Assembly (NCBI RefSeq): GCF_052857255.1
Contig: NC_135506.1
Location: forward strand, 76,961,056 to 77,025,055
Direction: 5' to 3'
Length of the DNA stretch: 64,000 bases
Source: Amblyomma americanum
Taxonomy: Eukaryota; Arthropoda; Arachnida; Ixodida; Ixodidae
This document shows, one piece after another, positions 1-12,416 of the stretch (positions are counted from its first letter, which is position 1; each line of letters opens with the position of its first letter). A program made the translations under genes and the position numbers. Under the pieces are notes generated by a model, which worked only from the letters and a program-made list of their open reading frames with translations, did no database searches and was not told where the DNA came from.

Positions 1-1112
1 AACTGCATGGTGCGAGTGAATTCAGAGGACACAGTATGACTTCCACATTGCACATCCATCTTCACTGCAGAATGTTACACAGTCTGTGTGGCCACAGAAA
101 AATAGTAAACGAGAACCTAAAGAACAGTGTTATTTACACAGACTGCTTAAGCATACTTACAGGTCTCCACTCTAAAAACGTAGTCACTGCTATACTTCGT
201 GACATCATACAAAACAGTAACAGCCACAGCTCGAGGACGAAACATAAAACTGCTGGGTCCCGAGTCATGTCGGAATAAAAGGCAACGAGAGACCAGATTT
301 GTGCACTGCTGATACTCATGGAAAGGAAATAAAGAAGTAAACATAGCCTTTAATGATTGCATAAAATTAGTACAATGGAAATTAAGGAAAAATGGCAGTC
401 AGCTCGGAAAAGTGAAGTGAATAATAAACCACACTTGAAAAAGCCAGTTTTAGGTGAATTTAACGCGTGTGCACCAGGAATGTTTCAAGGAAGTGATTTT
501 ATGCCCTCTTTGAATAGGCCACATGCACCATATGCACAGCTTCCTGCTAACAAAACAAGACAAACCTGTTTGCGAAGAATGCAGAGATGGTCTTACGGTT
601 AACCACATTTTATTTTCTTGTGTGAAACTGGAAAAAGTAAGAAAAAAGTACTTTACTCAATTTTATAATGAATTCATTCCTTTTCATCCAACACTGCTCT
701 TGGATGATAATGCCATTGTTCATACCCTCTGTTTTTACCTTTTCTAAAAGAAGCAGGTGTGCTTGAAAAACTCAGTTTTGAACCACTGGTTAGCTTTACT
801 ACATACATGATACACCTCAGCCACTTTCTCATCCCTGAAAAGAAGGCTGAGGTTTTTGATTGATTAGGAGTCTCAGGATTCTTGCCCAGCCAAGGATAGC
901 TGCTGAGGCTACCTGAGCTCTCTAAGGCTTTTACCACTAGCCATTCCCAAATTTCTTTTCCTCTGTAATTACTAGGCAGTACAATCCTTAGACCATCTAT
1001 GCCATCGATGATCTTTCACACTTCTAAACATTCTACAAAAAAACTTATTCTGTACATTGAGCTTGATGCATGATGGCCTTAGCTGCCAATGTGCCATAAA
1101 ACCCAAAACAAC
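1..1112 (+). pseudogene. 3' end of I-clade-type LINE (RNase H plus terminal CCHC), decayed
   Basis: This is the end of a non-LTR retrotransposon ORF2, whose RNase H would remove the RNA strand during target-primed reverse transcription. The translation shows an RNase H strand near 130-205 (VIYTDCLSILTGLHSKN), then in another frame the hallmark WVPSHVGIKGNERPD at about 250-300. A terminal CCHC motif (CEEC, then H, then C, within CEECRDGLTVNHILFSC) lies at 575-625. At least two frame changes and several stops separate these blocks, so it is dead. Beyond about 750 there is a 3' UTR that appears to end in the A-rich sequence CCATAAAACCCAAAACAAC near 1112. The 5' part lies outside the window. The I/R1-type assignment rests on RNase H plus the terminal CCHC. 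The exact 3' end is inferred. Confidence 0.8.
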
Positions 1113-1487
1113 ACATAATTATTATGAGTAATTGGAGGTTGAATTATGCATTGAAACTTTTTAGGCATGTACTTTAGAAGGATGGATAGCTGGGCGAGTT
1201 GGATCTAGCTGGGTGACACCACAGCGCTCCTCTGTGGCATCTCTTTCTTTTGTGCTTTCATCTGTTTCTGCACTGTACCACCTACAAAGTGTATAGATCT
1301 AGAATATGCCATTTTTGAAAAATCGAACTTTCATAGTTTTTTATCATTTCAAGACCTGCGTCTCCCGTTAACAGTGGTTTTTAACGTTTCAGAAAGAATT
1401 AGAACTTGTAAGGACCTTGTACAAATGCTTTGTCCAAGCAGAACTAAATGAAATGTTTCAATGCTACATTGAAAAATAATGGTTCCA
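1113..1487. other. AT-rich spacer, no gene seen
   Basis: No open frame with recognisable motifs and no inverted or tandem repeat stood out here. Confidence 0.5.
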
Positions 1488-1980
1488 GCATTTACTGCAG
1501 TTCCATCACCTACTGGTTCCATCAGCTGCTGGTTCCAGTAGGTGCTGAGAATGTGTTAATAGCCCAGTACTACTGGAAATAGTATGATCCCAGAGGGACC
1601 TACCAGCGAATTTAACTCTCATTAAATATTGAAATATTTATTCAATGTTTAGCACTTATAGTCAAAGCAATTTAGCTGCAAGATTTTGTTAGTTGAATAT
1701 TTTTAAACCTCAAACAAGAAAGTGTTCCAAACAGAACAGCAAAAAATTAACTTCCTAGAACCGGTGCAATCAACAAAAAACCAATAAGCACTCTGCTGGG
1801 ACCAGTACAACCAGCAGAAAACCATCAGGTTACCTACTGGCACCAGCAGAAAACCAGTAAGCACCCTACTAGAACCAGTACAACCAGTGGAATCCCAGAA
1901 AACCAGTTAGCACCATACTGGAACCAGTAGATTTCCTTCTGATTTCTACAAAATCCAGTAGATGCCCATTAACAAATTTT
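1488..1980. repeat. ACCAGTA-type minisatellite arranged as a fold-back
   Basis: The right part (about 1776-1980) has at least four imperfect units of roughly 32-46 bp with the core AAACCAGTAAGCACC...CTGGAACCAGTA. The left part (about 1488-1580) carries the same motifs on the opposite strand (ACTGGTTCCA, CCAGTAGGTGCT). GTTAATAGCCCAGTACTACTGG on the left resembles the reverse complement of the right end CCAGTAGATGCCCATTAAC. The two halves could pair across an AT-rich centre (1590-1770). This looks like a non-autonomous fold-back element with subrepeated termini. No coding sequence was seen. The superfamily is unknown. Confidence 0.55.
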
Positions 1981-3559
1981 TGCCTGGGTAAGCTGTTTGA
2001 ATAGTGTGAGCAGTGAAAGCGCAGTGGGAATTGAACCTGCTTTAGGTTCAGGGATATCTAGTATAGTTACTATCTTTATACAAAGCATTATCTTTATACC
2101 TTAGATCATCAAGTCATCAAAGCAATTCAACAATTCTTGTTTTTTTGCTTTTCTTCTTTCAATTTGTTTCTACGGTTATAGCCTTATGAAACACTTACAG
2201 AATTAATATGAAGAACTGGTTGAGCTTGAAGGCTTTCAAATTTTGCAGAGAAAAGATAACAGGCAGCAAAGAGTGAAGACAAGCACATTTTCTGCTCTTG
2301 TACTGCCCTTACTTTGGTTTGACATATCTCTGTGCTCTAAAAACATGAACAGCTACAGTGGCCTGCATTTGATGACAGCCCTATGGCTGTTGCAAAGCGA
2401 TGCAGAAAGCTGGTATACTATCCAACAAATAAACACTGCGGAAAAAAAATCACAAGCTTTAAGTAACAGAATCGGCTCTCATTGCACACTCTGAGATGCT
2501 GCAAGCCACAACATTTATGTGGTCTTTTAGAGCGCAGCTCTCAAATGCCCGTTCATGGGTTGAGCCACGTCGCCGCCGTCGGTGTAACCGAGCTTGCGCT
2601 GTGCATTGCACTTCGTCGTCTTCTACAACTGACACTGCTACCGGACTAATTAATATATCCATTCTCACACCCTGTCACCTTCATCAACTAATACTAGTAT
2701 CGAACAAATATCACCACCAGACCAGCCAATGACCCAGCAAAGCAAAACTATGAGCTTACAAAGCTGAGACACCTACACAGCTGCGTTCAAATTTCACATT
2801 GGGTGGTATCATAACCATGCTTAGGATTTTCTATAAATAAATGACTTAGCTTCTTTGCGTGCCAAAGCTTTCATACATAGACAAAAAGATAATGTCATAG
2901 TTACATACAGCTTACTGTTTGGTTGGTTGATGTTGGTGTGCGATATATGAAATGCAACGATGTCTGTGTTACACTGCTCCTTACTTCGACCACTATCTTA
3001 ACTTCTTATGACCTGAATTTTTTAGAGTGATAGTTCTACTCAATGCAAAACTCAAATTTCAGTCTGTATGTATATAGGACAATGAAGTGACCTTCGAACT
3101 TGGCCTTAAGTCAGATGCCGAAGCATACATTGACTATGACCGATGTCTCTAGGCTGAGGAGGAATCTAATAACAGATGTTCGGTTTCAAACTTCGCATGC
3201 ATTTCTTATCTCCATGACAGTTAATAAAAAGGACACCATTGAAAAACGACACCTTTGATAATGATGTTGAGCAAGAAATTAGAAAATGCATTTATAACTA
3301 GCGAAATAATGGGCACTGGTTTTTTAGCAGGCCAAGATCACACTAACACACCATTTCTTTTTTAGTAGCACTTCTGAGCTAGATCTCGAAGCCGCTGCTG
3401 TCATTGACATGCACAGTAATGCAACTTTCCCAATCATGCCAGCACCAGACTTTCAGAAAAGAAAGAAAAGATGTGAGGCATAACCTAAACTGCAAACTAC
3501 AACAAACTACGAATTTGAGACTTCAAGGATGTGGTACACTTTTAACAAATATAGTAAGT
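1981..3559. other. Spacer; possible tRNA-like box B remnant near 2015-2080
   Basis: No gene is supported. On the minus strand near 2030 the sequence GGTTCAATTCC fits an RNA polymerase III box B. A box-A-like stretch is only vaguely visible upstream, so an eroded SINE head is possible but unproven. Short open frames at 2243-2732 show no family resemblance. Confidence 0.3.
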
Positions 3560-3579
3560 GAAAAACTGGCTTCTAGTTT

Positions 3580-3814
3580 GGATTGGTTTATGGAGGTTTA
3601 ACGTCCCAAAGTGACTCAGGCTATGAAAGACGCTGTAGTGAAGCGCTCCGGAAATGTCGACCATTTGGGGTTCTTTAACCTGCACTGCTACCGCACAGTA
3701 CACAGGTCTTTAGAATTTGCCCTCCATCAACATTCGACCGCCATGGCCGAGATTAAACTCGCATCTTTCAGGTCAGCAGCTGAGTGCTATAACCACTGAG
3801 CCACCGCGGTGGCT
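3580..3814 (-). mobile_element. tRNA-derived SINE (Ruka-like), with TSDs
   Basis: Read on the minus strand, the element starts with a tRNA-like head: box A TGGCTCAGTGG and a degenerate box B, here mutated from the GGGTTCGA of other copies. The body then runs to a TTAAACCTCCATAAACC tail. The flanks are an imperfect direct repeat, GAAAAACTGGCTTCTAGTTT (3560-3579) and GAAAACTGGCTCTTGGTT (3815-3832), as expected of a LINE-mobilised TSD. The same sequence recurs at 44.8, 46.3 and 47.6 kb. It resembles the Ruka SINE described from ixodid ticks; that name is from memory. Confidence 0.85.
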
Positions 3815-3832
3815 GAAAACTGGCTCTTGGTT

Positions 3833-4820
3833 GTAGGCATGTATAACATGCATGGATATGCCAACCTCATCAGCAATGAGGGCATTACTTTACAGTAAGG
3901 TTTCCTAAAGAATGCTTGGCTGTAATTTCAGTGTGAAGCCAGTGGCAGAGCTTAACCTTCCTGCTCATTGCCGTACATACCCGTAAGTTCTGGAATCCAC
4001 TAAAAGTGCTAAACAGTGCCACAGCGAATGCGAAAACTGACAACAGCCCATAGAGAGAGAAAAATAGAGATTAGTCCCCATAACACCAGCTATAAACTAT
4101 ATTACAAAAAACAACCAAGATTAGTCTTTGAAAAACACACACGAAAGGTAGGAATTGAGCGACCACTGTCAAGAGGCTATCATAAAACATTCCATTTTTG
4201 CTGTTACAGCAACGATATAAGAATGCAGTGCTTGTTGCATTAAACATATTTTTTCCCACCCTCTGCAGCACACTGGTGAGTGGTAAAGAATTTAAATTGC
4301 AGAGACCTGATTAATAAAGCACAGGAAAAGATTGTATATTTTCAAATTTCTTAACTCATTTTGTTATCGGCAAAGAAGATAGGACACCTTGGTAGAGTAC
4401 GTGAGCATCCGTGAGGTGACAGCCTGGCATAGGCTTGGGCAGCATCAAACAGAACAGTGTGCAAACTGCATCAATTTTGTATAACTTCATCAGGCACCAA
4501 ACCATCCATTACCCTGCATTTGAGCAAAACAGGATTGTGTCAAAACATATTTCCTCCCTGAGTTGATTTACACTTCAAAGCAGAATAGAGGACCCAGCTT
4601 TTGGCTAGAGAAAGTGCAACTTCTCTGACACTCAGGAATTTTTTTTTGTAAAGCTTTGATTACCAAAACATAATATTGCAATCTAGCACCGTGATTTTGG
4701 CTACCACATGCAGGAAATAGAATTGTGTTTAACATGGTTCTAACTGCCATTGTGAACAGACATAACACGTACATGATCTAACAAAGAATGCTTGTTACTG
4801 ATTCCCTTGTGCAACATACA
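3833..4820. other. Spacer, no gene seen
   Basis: AT-rich unique-looking DNA. Open frames are short (under 76 codons) and without recognisable domains. Confidence 0.4.
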
Positions 4821-4821
4821 A

Positions 4822-5545
4822 TCGAGCCCCCACATATTGAACCCAGATATATTGAATTATTGGCTACATCGAACATACAGATTATCCCCTTCAAAATACC
4901 ATGCAAAGGTATTGGAAAGTTGCCTAATGTGAACTCCAATTTCGCCAGTCATTCAATATATTAAACGTTGCACCGTGTCTTTTTAAGTGGCCCTTCTAAT
5001 GGCACTCTTCGGTCAATTTTCATGTGTGGAGACAGGTCAGCTGAGTGTGGCCTTGGGCACCTGCTGGCAACAACCAAGAGACAAGGTGAACGTGGGGTGT
5101 GCTTGGGGGTGGCCTTTGGTCCCCTGTACTTAATTTCCATGCCATGTTGCTGTCATTCAGTGAAGCCAATTTGACTGACAAGAGCACTGATGGCTCTAGC
5201 CTGGCCTGCTTCGCTGCCAAAGACATTGCAGAAAGCAACTGTACTTCAATTTTAATGAGAGTATTATATTTATAGTGTACTCGTAACACGAGCAGATATT
5301 TATGATAGGCAGTGGCTAGTTTGAAATGATCTGAACCAGGGTATACCTGGCAACATCAGTGTGCTGCCAGCATGCCAGCGGCGGAACTTCGATGCAAGAA
5401 ATGCGTCCGTAGCATAGGTGTAAAGTATTCTCGCTTGAAGGTTAGATATAAGCTTGTGTTTTTTCATTTATTATACAATCAAATTACAGATATATTGAAC
5501 TCCTTCATGGTCCTCTTTGAGTTCGATATATCTAGATTCAACTGC
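4822..5545. mobile_element. Decayed Tigger/pogo-like element or MITE
   Basis: Both ends are rich in the ATATAT(C/T)GAA motif typical of Tigger-type termini. On the left are ATATTGAACCCAGATATATTG and CTACATCGAACATAC at 4835-4880. On the right (5480-5540), in inverse orientation, are ATATATTGAACTCC and GAGTTCGATATATCTAG. The interior has no transposase homology that I can see. Exact borders and the TA duplication could not be fixed. Confidence 0.45.
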
Positions 5546-8500
5546 ATACATTACAAAACACATCAAGGACATACCAGGACTTTTAGAAGGTTTACAAGAC
5601 AGCCTGGAAAACAGCCCCATAGTCAAATATGGGCATCACCACTCACACTATATTAATAAAATCAGTGATAAAGTAGACACTGTTGTACAAGTGACCCTAG
5701 AAACAAGAAATGGACAGGTGAAGTGCAGGATTTCAGTTCTGAAGTGAGTGGCTACCAGATGATGAAATGATGCAGCCTGCTCCCATGCATTGCATAACTC
5801 CTGATCTCTTTGATGGCATCTATTAACCTGAGGAGACTGGTCCCTTCATTGCACAATCTATTTTCAACATATACAGACACCTTCATGACTAGTGTGTGAA
5901 GCTGCATCTCAGGAAAACTCGGGGATACTTTAAGGTGCAGTTTGAATGTTGCAAAGACAGAAAAATCATGAAATGCCTGGAGAGCAATTACTCTTCTGAA
6001 TAAAAAACATTCATACTTTTGGTGAATACTAAAGCAAGCATAGGTTTGTTGCAACTATCTGGGAACTTGAAGGGTATGCCACATCCAATTCCGAGAGAGA
6101 CTAACATTATGCACTGTGCATCCAGGACGCAAAGCAAGTAACAGTGCTTCAACCACAAATGCAAGTCCATTCCAAACAATACTGCATTGTAATGCTCAAG
6201 ACAAGACTTGCCAAACATAATAAAAAAAAAGAATAACAAGCGCCCATACCATGCTTTATACTATGGCCACAAAGACTAAATTTGCTAGTCTAGGTACACT
6301 CTTTCAAAAAGCTTCATAAAAATACTGCCACAGTCCAAAAACTGTGCTATTACATTGGCACGAAGGAATGACAGCTGAATTTCTCCACTCTGCATATACA
6401 CCAGATGCTAAGGCCATCAGACATGCTATGACTGACTGCGTCTTACAACAAATAAGTGGCCAGTCAAGATGGACCACGGTTCTTGTGAAGTAGTTTGTAA
6501 ATCTTTGGTGTCTTCTTGTCAGCCCCAGTGCCTGAAAAAAAATTAAATGCACCATTTCCATTGAAGACAAAATGTTATGAGCAGCTGACCTTCCATGTTC
6601 TAAGAATTCAACATGGACATTCTGGGCACTCTCATAAGGCAGATTCAGTAGGTAGAATGAAAGAACTTCTAGGGACTTCCAGTAAGGCAGCTGTGGCTAC
6701 TGAACTACATGGCTGTTCAAAGTCTTGCACAAGAGCATGGCACTAGTGTGGAGTGCAATTTTGACAATTCCCTTATGGAAAAGCAAACTTCGCATCCCTT
6801 TTTGCAACATTCAAAGTTTGAGCTGGTTCACACTTAGTGGCAGGATATATTACAAGCACGGTCTCTTCTGTCGCAAAGAAACATTCACAAAAAATGAATG
6901 TTGGCCTACATCAATATATTACCAAATTCTAACATCTTTTATTTTAGTTAAAACGGAGGTTTCATGAGCTAGAAATGGCCAAAAAATAAGAACGGCTGCC
7001 AATATCACCGGCCAACTTTCGAAGAACTGTGGTGTATTAACACTGCTTTTTGGGTGCAGATCCAAGTGGCTAGGCTAAACTGCCATTCACTTCGAAACCC
7101 TCCTCCCACTCCACCCTCCAGAAGCACCACCCATCCAACTCCACCCTCCATAAGCACTGCCTTTCACCACCCATCCACCTTCAATGTGTAGAGGGGCTCT
7201 ACCCACCACCCAAACCACGTTCGCCCATCTCCACCTCCTGAACATTTCCACCTAATACCCACCCGATCATGTACACCTTTCAGAAGACTTAAGCTGCATG
7301 ATGCAGCACTAGAATGAAAAACTGATGGCGAAATCCAATTGACAGATGTAATCGATAGGCAATAAATGTAAAAGACAACTTTACGGTCAGTACTGCACAT
7401 GCTGATTTGTCTCATCACATCGTAATGTTGCCTGTGCATTTTTTACGGCTGAATTTTGGACAGTCCTAAGCTTTAATGTTAGGCAGAAGTGTTCAAAAGG
7501 CACTGAAAATGATTCACTGAGTGCTGAAATTGTCGAATGGGAAGCAAACTTAGCCCCTCGAAGCACTGCATGCATTTGGGTGCCTAATGAATCCCAATTC
7601 TTGTTATTGTTAAGAATACAAACTACTATCACCCAGCAATAATATCTCATCTTATTCAACAACAAATGCAATCACATTGTCTATATACCACTGCAGTTAA
7701 AACAAGAATAGTACTTATTAAAGTACACCACAGCATGTAAAAAATGTTGCCACATAACCTGATTCATGAAAACAGGTCAGTCCAATGTCAAGATGGCAGC
7801 ACTGATTCGAGTATTCCTAGTCGCCAACTAAATGACACTGCACATAAAAAGCATGAGGATGGTGCTAAAAATAGGTTTATATAAATCCCTTGTCTTCAAA
7901 CAAACTAAATTGGTTTCCCCTTTGTTTGAAGATTAACAGACTTTATGAAGATGCTTTTCAACAAGCACCCCTTAAGCACGAAATGTACAAGCTAAACACC
8001 ATCTCTGGAAGCCATTTGGCTGATTGTGACATGTTGCTTCTTACGGTCCCTGGTAATATCTGTTTAACTGACACCACTCACCACATAAGCTTTTCTTGAG
8101 CCCATGCAAGTATACTTTCAATAGGACATGTGCAGCACCTTGCAAGAATATTTCAAGCTGCAAATTTAATGCAATATTGAGGGAAAGGGCAGTATGGCAG
8201 AACAGTAGTAGCTGCTAAGAATACGAAGTAGAAACATGAGAAATCAGCAAGAGTAGACAAGTTGTAAAATCATCTAAGTTGTGATACAGAAGTGCTATAG
8301 TATTGCTGTGACACCTTCTGAAGGCATAGATAATGAGACAGAGAAAGCTGAGACGACCTTAACATGCTCAACAACAGTGAAGTGATCTGGCAAGCAACAA
8401 TTGCTTGGCCAAGAGTGATCCACAATAGGGGCAGTGAGAGACTTGCAGTTTATCAAGCCATGTCAGGTGTGACCCCTAAAAAGCAAAGAAACAAAAATAC

Positions 8501-9582
8501 AAAATGAATTATTTGTAAACAGATATTCCCTTCATCCTTTTGCACATTTGGCACAACAGTGAAAAATCACTGTGTGGACAACAGATGGGAACAACAAGAT
8601 GGGAGGATCAAAGCTATCCTTGTACAATAGCAGAACTTAGTATCAAAAAGGAAGGGAAGGATGACAGTGTATGCCTATGAATATGAATGCCAGTGCAAAT
8701 GCTAAACCACTGCCACTATTATCACTTGTGCTGGGATACCAGCTGCCAAGGGCTGCATTCAAATAACGACCATTTCATGTGCTCACCAATGTATACGAGA
8801 AGTACGCATTGCACTTAAGACACATTATTTTGATCCAAGCAATAAGATGCACCATGGATAGAAATGTTTCATTTCCTGCCACTACAGCACCAAAAAGTAT
8901 ATGCTTTGTCTTACTTCCACACATTACTGACAATAGCTACTTTGAATACTCAGCATACATGACAAACACAAGCATGGCACCAGAACAAAGCAAATACACT
9001 GATATACAGCATGAGATTTTGCACTGAATTCTTTTTATCATGTAAATGTAAAAAAGAGAAAGCAGAGTTCCATACCTTACAGTTTAATTTGCAACTAAGA
9101 TAGGGAACCACTTAGGTATTTAAAATAACTGTGATTTTCACTCTACTGTGGTTTTTGTGTAGATCTAGAATGACATTAGGCAAAAAAAGCCTTTATTTTG
9201 TACTGTGCTTATACACTTTTTTCTTGGGAATTGTGAAGAAATTTGGAATTAGTATATTAATTACAAATCAGTTGTTAATAACAATCCATGGTCTCTTTTA
9301 GCCATTTAAATGGCTATGGTGAGGCACAAGGCTTTCACAAGCGTGCTGTTATTACGCTCTCACGAAAGAGAGAGATAGGCATTTAAGCTGGTCGCACGCG
9401 TCTGTAGATTCCGTTGCATAGCCATAAAAAGCTGTCTATGAGTATAGAGAGGAGAGCTACACAGGTTCCACAGTAGCATCATAGATGAACAAAACTAAAA
9501 TTTCTGTTAAGGCTGTATAGCTTTCCATATAGCCATGAGCTTGCACGTGCTACTACTGCAGAGTTTGCTTGGGGCTGGCTGG
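5546..9582. other. Long AT-rich spacer, no gene supported
   Basis: About 4 kb with only short random-looking frames. There is a C-rich, CACC-repeating patch at 7095-7240 (CCACCCTCCA-type words). I saw no splice-bounded coding block, no TIR pair and no tRNA-like head. It may be intronic or intergenic. Confidence 0.4.
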
Positions 9583-10131
9583 TTCGTGATTCTTCCAAGA
9601 AAAATTCCTTTTTAGCGTGATACATAAACGGGATACGACAGGCGCTATCGCGCACGGCATCGCACACGGCACAAAACGAATGCGATCTGGTTGACGACGT
9701 GTGAGGATTGAGGGGTCGAAGGAGGATTATATATAATAGGGCCCACTGTAGAAGAAAGGTATATCAGCAGCACTTGCTTCGGGGCTAGTTGGTTCGTGCT
9801 TCTTAAAGGGATGTAATTTCCTTTCTTAACGTGACACATAAATGTGACATGGCGCGCCAAACAATTGGCACGTGTCATGTCCTGTTCATGTGTCACACTA
9901 AAGAAAGGAAATTACATCCCTTTAAGAAGCATGAACCAACTAGCCCCCAAGCAAGCGTTGCTGAAATACATTTCTTCTACAGTGGGTCCTATTCCATGTA
10001 ATCCTTCTTCGACCCCTTAATCTTCACATGTCGTCAACCAGATCGCATTTGCTTTGTGCCGTAGGCGATAGTGCCTGTTGTGTCCCGTTTATGTGTCACG
10101 CTAAAAAAGGAATTTCCTTGGAAGAAACGTC
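9583..10131. repeat. Large palindrome (arms about 260-280 bp) with tandem subunits
   Basis: The left arm (9583 to about 9860) and right arm (about 9874-10131) are near-perfect inverted copies centred near 9866 (GGCGCGCC / AACAATTGG). Paired landmarks include TTTAGCGTGATACATAAACGG on the left against CCGTTTATGTGTCACGCTAAA on the right, GATCTGGTTGACGACGTGTG against its complement near 10030, and GGGATGTAATTTCCTTTCTT against its complement at 9900. Within the left arm a GGGGCT(A/G)G(C/T)TGGTTCGTG...TTCCTTT..TTA(A/G)CGTGA unit occurs twice about 210 bp apart, so the arms are themselves built of tandem units. No coding frame was seen. Confidence 0.85.
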
Positions 10132-10905
10132 CTACTATGCAACTCCCAGTATCTAAAAACAATATTGCCAAAATGTCTACACAATGTTGAATATATTGCA
10201 TCAATATTATATGTGGACATGCTGCGAGTTTTCTATAGATGTTCAGTCTCGTCAAAATGGACATTGTGTAGACTTTATGTCAACATAATATTGACTTCTG
10301 AATATATCATATGGACATTAAATATCTTGTGGCAGATATTTATTAAATGTCCACTGGATATTAGCTGGTTGGCTGGGTTAGGTTAATAAAAAATTGCCAT
10401 GACCAGGATTCGGCTTCTGCGGCGGCGCACAGATATCTTCACTGGCCACTGCAGAGAGCACTAGGCTATCTCTGCAACCAATCATGTCTAGTGTTTAACT
10501 GCAACTCTCTCTAGTGGTGTGCATTGCACATCACCTAGCTTCTCCATCAACTAATACTACTACCAATCTAATAATCATGCTTTGTGCTATGTGGCGGTAG
10601 TGACAGAGAAATGTGTGCTGCATACGCTGGTGAGGACAAATGTGGCAGAAACACGGCACTAGAGCTATGCACGTTGGCGTTGACGACATTGCTGCAGAAA
10701 CACGACACTGGAACATAGGCTTCTGGTGTACATTGGCATAAACGAAGAAAAGTTACAGGATTTCATTCAAGTCTACTTAAGAGCATAAATGCTAAAGCCT
10801 CTCCCTGTCCTCATTCTTCCTTCATTTTTGTTATTTTTGTAATTTTTCGTTTTTTCCTGTTAGATTCTGGTTTATTTCATTACATGTACTTTGCTAAAGA
10901 ACTGT
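10132..10905. other. Spacer with a small inverted repeat and a tRNA-like remnant
   Basis: ATGTCTACACAATGT (about 10173-10187) is repeated in inverse form as ACATTGTGTAGAC (about 10260-10272). GGATAT/GGACAT-rich words follow, to about 10370. At 10395-10500, read on the minus strand, GATAGCCTAGTGCTCTCTGC could be a decayed box A and CCGAATCCTGG a box-B-like word. No gene is supported. Confidence 0.35.
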
Positions 10906-10907
10906 TA

Positions 10908-12003
10908 CCGTATTTACGCGCATAATTTGCACACCCTTAACTTATCACCCGGGTTCACAAAAAAAATGTTTACTCGCATATTTTACTCACCGCGCTGTGC
11001 TAGACCACCATCACGCACGCGGGCTCTACTATGGCTCTACTCAGTAGCATTCGGCTATTCCGCGTGTTTGTTCGGAAGGCTTTTTGAATATTTTGTGCAC
11101 TGGGCGTTCATGGTGGTGCCTGGGGCCGCTGCTACAATCGCGGTGGCATGAGCGGCATCGCCACTCGGAATGGCCAGCAGCGCTTCCGGGGAGGATCGGC
11201 AGCTGAAGAGCCAACATCGCTGTTTCTTTGGCTGATGCACGTGACTCGACTGCCGGCTACGCTTTTCTTGGTGGCTCTGACGGCTTTGGTTGTTCGGTCG
11301 TGTCTTGCGATGGGATATCGCAACTACACAGCAAGTTTCAAACTGCTTGTCAGCACCTTATCACTGCGCGGAGCGGCGAAGCCAGCAAGAATAACCCCGT
11401 GCGCACAAGTTTGCCCATAGACGACAATTGTTGTGTCGGAAAACTTGTGCGCACGTGGCTATTCTCGCTGGCTTCTCAGCTCTGCGCCGTGATGAGGCGT
11501 CGACAAGTAGTTTGGTCGACGCTCGTGCAGTACTGTTAAAGAATTGTGTGGTGTGATAATTGATTTATTGATCTGCGGTTGCTATCACGGATGAAGTTGC
11601 GAAAGCACACTTACGGAATCCGGAACTACCGATTGCTGTGCCACAAGCGATGACGCTGTTTTAGCATCTTATTAGGTTCATGCATGCACCTTCATGCCAC
11701 CTTGCAGGGGGGGGGGGCTTTCATTTAGTGAACTTTTTTTGGGGGGACGTGAATAGAAGCCGCCGGTGACGCAAAAATTATGTCCGCCGGCCAAGGCCGA
11801 CCAATACGAGCGGGGCATTGTGAGAGTTGTGGGTCCGGGTGCTGACGTATACGCGGAAATATACACTATGCCTATATTGCGCGTTATGACCTTTGTGGAG
11901 TTTTATAGGTCGCGCTCGCGAAATCCCAGCGTAATTTGCGCACCCCCTTCTTAGAGCCCTAATTTCTGAATAAAAAGTGCACAAATTATGCGCGTAAATA
12001 TGG
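10908..12003. mobile_element. TA-flanked TIR DNA element (about 1.1 kb)
   Basis: The termini are CCGTATTTACGCGCATAA...TTTGCAC and, at the right end, the inverted GTGCACAAATTATGCGCG...TAAATATGG. They match over about 25 bp with one or two mismatches. Both ends abut TA (10906-10907 and 12004-12005), the TSD of Tc1/mariner/pogo elements. The interior is GC-richer than its surroundings and has open frames up to 103 codons, but no DDE motif or helix-turn-helix is recognisable. A non-autonomous relative of a larger element is likely. Confidence 0.75.
11356..11498. repeat. Internal hairpin nested in the TIR element
   Basis: Arms of about 57 bp (11356-11412 and 11440-11498) share GAAGCCAGC(A/G)AGAATA(A/G)CC and GTGCGCACAAGTTT in inverse orientation. 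They surround a loop of about 27 bp. The arms pair with few mismatches. This could be a MITE centre or an independent fold-back insertion. Confidence 0.7.
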
Positions 12004-12073
12004 TACTTAACTTTACATATTTGTTTTATTTACCACACATTTTAACTTATGATTGAAAGTTCGTGCGGTTAAT

Positions 12074-12123
12074 TTCCGTCTACAACTTCTGCCTACAGCT
12101 TCCGGCTACAACTTCCGTCCACG
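12074..12123 (+). repeat. 13-bp tandem repeat, about four units
   Basis: The unit is TCCGTCTACAACT with variants TCTGCCTACAGCT, TCCGGCTACAACT and TCCGTCCACG. It is a short minisatellite between the TIR element and the SINE. Confidence 0.75.
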
Positions 12124-12416
12124 TCATTCATGAGCCAAGAAAGGCTTTTGCGTTAAAAACTGTGTAAATGTCCTGCCAACTACAGTCTGCACACTACCCC
12201 AACCCTCCACCTGTCTCCCAACATAGCTGGCTCTAGTCTCCTCCAATGGAGGACAAACTGGCCTCGACACGACAGCCGACCAAATTTGTGTCGTGTCCCA
12301 AGCAAAGTTTGTTACTACTACTACTAAAATATACAATTACAATCATTCCAGAAGCACCAACTGGTAACAGAAACAATGACTAAATGGAAGCGAGTTGTAC
12401 ACAGCCCAGTGAGCGA

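Noticed and set aside
5652..5670. Possible poly(A) signal (AATAAA) after a short plus frame
   Set aside because: Frequent by chance in such AT-rich DNA, with no supported gene upstream.
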